Source of the DNA: Pseudomonadota bacterium
GTDB taxonomy: Bacteria; Pseudomonadota; Gammaproteobacteria; Steroidobacterales; Steroidobacteraceae
Direction: 5' to 3'
DNA length: 44,525 nucleotides
Assembly: GCA_023457495.1 (NCBI GenBank)
Contig: JAEWLQ010000076.1
Span: forward strand, 1 to 44,525
The notes beneath the pieces were generated by a model that was not told the DNA's origin, did no database searches, and worked only from the letters and a program-made list of their open reading frames with translations. Each line of letters opens with the position of its first letter. Within the stretch, counting starts at the first letter, position 1. This document shows, piece by piece, positions 41,287 to 44,525 of the stretch. A program made the position numbers and the translations under genes.

Positions 41287-42755
41287 GCCGGCTCCGGAAT
41301 GGCGGCGTCGCGCACGCGGTCCTGGGAGCCGACGGTTTTCCAGACGTTCCAGGCCATGAGGCCCATGCCGCCGAGCACCAGCAATCCGCCGGTGAGACGC
41401 ACCGCGTAGTACGGGTACGTCGCGTTGAGCGCCTCGATGAACGAGTACGTCAGCGAGCCGTCATCGTTCGTCGCGCGCCACATGAGGCCCTGCATCACGC
41501 CCGCGATCCACATCGAGGTGATGTAGAGCACCACACCGATCGTCGTAGTCCAGAAATGCCAGTCGATGAGCCGCACGCTCCACATCTCCTTCTTGCCGTA
41601 GAGCTTCGGCAGCATCGAGTAGATGCAGCCGATGGTGATCATCGCGACCCAGCCGAGCGCGCCGGCATGCACGTGGCCGACGGTCCAGTCCGTGTAGTGA
41701 GACAGCGCGTTGACGGTCTTGATCGACATCATCGGACCTTCGAAGGTCGACATGCCGTAGAACGACAGCGCCACCACCATGAACTTGAGGATGGGATCGG
41801 TGCGCAGCTTGTGCCACGCGCCGGAGACGGTCATGAGGCCGTTGATCATGCCGCCCCAGGACGGCGCGAGCAGGATCAGCGAGAACACCATGCCGAGCGA
41901 CTGCGCCCAGTCGGGCAGCGTCGTGTAGTGCAGGTGGTGAGGGCCGGCCCACATGTAGATGGAGATGAGCGCCCAGAAGTGCACGATGGACAGGCGGTAC
42001 GAGTAGACAGGCCGGCCCGCCTGCTTCGGCACGTAGTAGTACATCATCCCGAGGAAGCCGGCGGTCAGGAAGAAGCCGACCGCATTGTGGCCGTACCACC
42101 ACTGCACCATCGCATCGACGGTGCCGGCGTAGATGGAGTAGGACTTGCCGAGGGAGACCGGCACTTCCGCGCTGTTGACGATGTGCAGCACGGCGACCGT
42201 GATGATGAACGCGGCGAAGAACCAGTTCGCGACGTAAATGTGCGAGACGCGGCGTTTGACCAGCGTGCCGAGGAAGACGATCGCGTAGGCGACCCACACC
42301 GCGGCGATCAGGATGTCGATCGGCCATTCGAGCTCGGCGTATTCCTTGCCGCTGGTCATGCCCAGGGGCAGCGTGATGGCCGCGGCGACGATGACGGCCT
42401 GCCAGCCCCAGAACGTGAAGGCGGCGAGTTTGTCGTTGAACAGCCGCACGTGGCAGGTGCGCTGCACGACGTGATACGAGGTCGCGAACAGCGCGCAGCC
42501 GCCGAACGCGAAGATCACCGCGTTGGTGTGCAGTGGACGCAGGCGGCCGTACGAGAGGTAGGAGATCCCGAAGTTGAGCTCGGGCCAGAGCAGCTGGGCG
42601 GCGATGAACACGCCGACGGCCATGCCGACGATGCCCCAGACCACCGTCATGATCGCGAACTGGCGAACAACCTTGTCGTTGTACGTTGCGGGTGACCCTG
42701 CCGTGGCCGACGTGCGCTGGGCCGAAGGCACGACTTCGGCGACGGTTGAAATCAT
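41283..42755 (-). CDS. ccoN: cbb3 oxidase catalytic subunit CcoN
   Basis: A 490-residue haem-copper oxidase core with 12 or more helices. Key sequences: RLRPLHTNAVIFAFGG (low-spin haem His), VQWWYGHNAVGFFLTAGFLG (CuB His and the cross-linked Tyr region), WAGPHHLHYTTLPDW (CuB His pair), and HYTDWTVGHVHAGALGWVAM (high- and low-spin haem His). It reduces O2 at high affinity. ATG 42755 has GGAGCG upstream and a conserved N-terminus about 25 residues later; the longer frame to 42833 is not supported. It heads the operon that ends with ccoS. Confidence 0.97.
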   Translation of the reverse strand: MISTVAEVVPSAQRTSATAGSPATYNDKVVRQFAIMTVVWGIVGMAVGVFIAAQLLWPELNFGISYLSYGRLRPLHTNAVIFAFGGCALFATSYHVVQRTCHVRLFNDKLAAFTFWGWQAVIVAAAITLPLGMTSGKEYAELEWPIDILIAAVWVAYAIVFLGTLVKRRVSHIYVANWFFAAFIITVAVLHIVNSAEVPVSLGKSYSIYAGTVDAMVQWWYGHNAVGFFLTAGFLGMMYYYVPKQAGRPVYSYRLSIVHFWALISIYMWAGPHHLHYTTLPDWAQSLGMVFSLILLAPSWGGMINGLMTVSGAWHKLRTDPILKFMVVALSFYGMSTFEGPMMSIKTVNALSHYTDWTVGHVHAGALGWVAMITIGCIYSMLPKLYGKKEMWSVRLIDWHFWTTTIGVVLYITSMWIAGVMQGLMWRATNDDGSLTYSFIEALNATYPYYAVRLTGGLLVLGGMGLMAWNVWKTVGSQDRVRDAAIPEPA

Positions 42756-42858
42756 TGAGTGGATCGCTCCGCGTTGTTGACCCGTAAATTTTCGGTAGCG
42801 AGGGCGCAACGGGGTATACGCGGCACTACTCACGTGCCGCGCGGCGGTGTACGCAGGA

Positions 42859-43308
42859 TTACGGATGCGCCGCGGGGGCGCGCGGCCGGCGGCTGACGAC
42901 GCGCAAAATGAGCATCGCGGCGAGCGCGGCGAGCATCACGTCCGTGACGAGCATCACGGCGGCCGACGGCGCGAACGCGCAGACGGCCAGCATCAGCGGC
43001 ATCGACACGAAGCAGCCGAGGTGCGCGGCCAGGCAGCTGTGCGCGGCGGAATCGGCGCGCCGCGCGGCGACGCCGATCAGCACAACGAGAAACGCGCCGG
43101 TGAGCATCCCGACGATGGCGCTCGGCAACAGCTCGCGCGTGAAGACGAGAAGCGTTTGCAGCGACGGCCCTTCGGCGAGGCAGGCCGTGCGCCAATTCGT
43201 GAAGCCGAGGAAACGCAATTCATCGAACAGCGCGCCGAGGAACATGCCCAGCATCGGCAGAGCCGCGAGCGCGGCGGCTTGGGTTTGGGGTATCGCGGGT
43301 CCCGTCAC
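42859..43308 (-). CDS. Four-helix integral membrane protein, unknown
   Basis: A 149-residue protein with four hydrophobic segments (about 10-28, 60-82, 95-113, 117-138) and a short loop with FLGFTNWRTACLAEGPS. It shows no recognisable family signature. It lies upstream of ccoN on the same strand, 103 bases away, so it could be cotranscribed with the cbb3 operon, though the gap is long enough for a separate ccoN promoter. I see no strong ribosome site. The call rests on hydrophobic pattern and clean frame only. Confidence 0.55.
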   Translation of the reverse strand: MTGPAIPQTQAAALAALPMLGMFLGALFDELRFLGFTNWRTACLAEGPSLQTLLVFTRELLPSAIVGMLTGAFLVVLIGVAARRADSAAHSCLAAHLGCFVSMPLMLAVCAFAPSAAVMLVTDVMLAALAAMLILRVVSRRPRAPAAHP

Positions 43309-43368
43309 CGGCGAAGGATCGGCCGCCGGCGGCCGGGCTGCATTCGTAAGGCTACGTACGACCGGGGC

Positions 43369-43409
43369 AGGTCTGTCCCCTTTTGCTAGGAAACGGGGAA
43401 TGTCCCCAT
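43369..43409 (-). repeat. Solo third copy of the 41-base repeat-element end module
   Basis: The module matches the end at 21282-21322 with a few differences (AGGTCTGTCCCC start, GGGGAATGTCCCCAT end) and in the same orientation. No long arm follows on either side. It ends 12 bases before the start codon of the histidine kinase gene, so it forms most of that gene's leader. Its hairpin (CCCC and TTT pairing with AAA and GGGG around GCTAGG) could fold in the transcript. Confidence 0.9.
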
Positions 43410-43421
43410 TATTCTGGGTTC

Positions 43422-44525
43422 ATGATTTCAGCTGAGCTCGTTCGGAGCGTCCTGGATTCCGCGCCGGACGCGATGATCATCATTGACTCTTCGGGACTGA
43501 TTCTCTTTGCGAATCGGCAGGTGGAGGCGCTGTTCGGGCATCGGCGGCAGGATCTGCTGGGTGAGCCGATTGAAAAGCTGTTGCCGGAGCGGTTTCGCGC
43601 GCGGCATGTCGGCCATCGCAGTTCGTTCGGCTCGAAGCCGCGGGTCCGGCCGATGGGCGCGGGGCTGGATCTGTTCGGTATGCGTGCGGACGGCACGGAG
43701 TTTCCGGTCGAGATCAGCCTGAGTCCGATCTCGCTCGAGGGCGACGACGTCGTCGCGGCCGCGATCCGCGACGCGACGGAGCGCAAGACCGCCGAACGCG
43801 CGCTGCAGGAGGCGCGCCGCGAGGCCGATCACGCCAACCTCGCCAAGAGCCGTTTCCTCGCGACTGCGAGCCACGATCTGCGCCAGCCCCTCCAGACGCT
43901 GGGCCTGCTGACCGGCGCGTTGCGCCGCATGGTCAAGGACCCGGACTCGCTCGACGTCGTCACGCAGCAGGAAACCGCGATCGACGCGATGTCGCGGCTG
44001 CTCAACGCGCTGCTGGACGTCAGCAAACTGGAATCGGGCGCCGTGCGCGCCGAGCCGGCCAACTTCGACGTCGCCGCGCTGTTCGATGGCATGCGCCGCG
44101 AATACGGCAGCGTCGCGGCGGCCAAGGGCCTCGCCTTCTCGATCGACACGCAGCCGGAAACTGCGTACGCGGACCCCGCACTCGTCGGACAGATGCTGCG
44201 CAACCTGGTGTCCAACGCGATCAAGTACACCGAGCGCGGCCGCGTGGAATTGCGCTGCGCGCACGATGGCGACGCCCTGCGCATCGAGGTGCGCGACAGC
44301 GGCATCGGCATTCCCGCCGATCAGCTCGGCAGCATCTTCGACGAGTTCTACCAGGTGGGTGTCGCGCCCAACAGTTCGCGCGATGGCTACGGCTTGGGCC
44401 TGAGCATCGTGCAGCGCATCGCCCGGCTCCTCGGCGTCTCCATCGAAGTGGCCTCGAAACCCGGCGAAGGCTCGGTGTTCTCGTTCAAACTACCGCGCGC
44501 GCAGGGCGAAGCGGCCGAACCGGCC
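43422..44525 (+). CDS. PAS-domain sensor histidine kinase (partial, cut by right edge)
   Basis: The frame is open from ATG 43422 to the window edge (368 codons) without a stop. A PAS domain (about 1-120, with DSAPDAMIIIDSSGLILFAN and FGMRADGTEFPVEISLSPI) leads into a HisKA domain with H151 in ATASHDLRQPLQTLGLL and an ATPase domain with NLVSNAIKY, DSGIGIP and GYGLGLSIV. The SHDLRQPLQ variant is common in hybrid kinases that continue with a receiver domain, so one probably lies beyond the edge. There is no membrane segment. The leader contains the solo repeat module, and no good ribosome site is visible. Confidence 0.88.
   Translation, partial: MISAELVRSVLDSAPDAMIIIDSSGLILFANRQVEALFGHRRQDLLGEPIEKLLPERFRARHVGHRSSFGSKPRVRPMGAGLDLFGMRADGTEFPVEISLSPISLEGDDVVAAAIRDATERKTAERALQEARREADHANLAKSRFLATASHDLRQPLQTLGLLTGALRRMVKDPDSLDVVTQQETAIDAMSRLLNALLDVSKLESGAVRAEPANFDVAALFDGMRREYGSVAAAKGLAFSIDTQPETAYADPALVGQMLRNLVSNAIKYTERGRVELRCAHDGDALRIEVRDSGIGIPADQLGSIFDEFYQVGVAPNSSRDGYGLGLSIVQRIARLLGVSIEVASKPGEGSVFSFKLPRAQGEAAEPA

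Noticed and set aside
42777..42790. Possible FNR/FixK-like site (TTGAC-N4-AAATT) before ccoN
   Set aside because: Only one half-site fits; the other half differs too much to call, although FNR control of cbb3 operons is common.

Overview
The window is GC-rich (roughly two thirds G+C by eye) and gene-dense, with many 4-base start/stop overlaps. It reads as the chromosome of a facultatively denitrifying proteobacterium. A UrcA-family protein, a DUF6438 protein, a DUF3313-type lipoprotein, an Anr/FNR regulator and a cbb3 operon together suggest a gammaproteobacterium near Xanthomonadales/Steroidobacterales. That placement is an inference, not something the sequence proves. I saw no rRNA, tRNA, CRISPR array or transposase gene.

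Left part (1-16.8 kb), housekeeping, envelope and stress genes: a collagen-like C-terminal tail of an unseen gene; a TPR/outer-membrane protein; a CBS-pair protein; a PBP7-type peptidase; a small outer-membrane protein; a redox cluster in which an oxygen-binding diiron (ODP) protein and a cysteine synthase-glutaredoxin fusion are divergent from an ECF sigma/zinc anti-sigma pair across a perfect 10-bp inverted repeat; a 1,261-codon double-core hybrid histidine kinase; a second outer-membrane protein with a clear terminator; DedA, SdaA, DUF6438, UrcA and PPOX-fold proteins; and a lipoprotein.

Middle (16.8-24 kb), nitric oxide and anaerobic regulation: nnrS-hemN-fnr, then a striking 1,010-bp nested inverted-repeat element with no transposase, then norB (quinol-type NO reductase) and a SirB-family membrane protein. 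FNR/Anr/Dnr-type boxes precede nnrS, norB and nirK. The nnrS and norB boxes share 17 identical bases, and the norB box directly abuts the end of the repeat element.

Next (24-31 kb), cation transport and acetyl-phosphate metabolism: a Ca2+-type P-type ATPase, a phosphoketolase (xfp), and convergent to it a single protein fusing acetate kinase (AckA) to a PduL-type phosphotransacylase. Xfp would make acetyl-phosphate, and the fusion could turn it into acetate plus ATP or into acetyl-CoA.

Right part (31-44.5 kb), respiration: nirK (lipoprotein copper nitrite reductase with a C-terminal cytochrome c domain), nirV, a SCO-like copper chaperone and a tandem universal stress protein. Facing them is a complete, tightly overlapping cbb3 oxidase operon, ccoN-O-Q-P-(small ORF)-G-H-I-S, including the very short ccoQ and ccoS. 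The window ends with a membrane protein, a solo third copy of the repeat-element end, and a PAS-histidine kinase cut by the right edge.

Together the FNR-type regulator, the shared boxes, NirK, qNOR, NnrS, HemN and cbb3 oxidase form a micro-oxic/denitrification island that reduces nitrite to N2O. No nosZ, nar or nap genes are in view.
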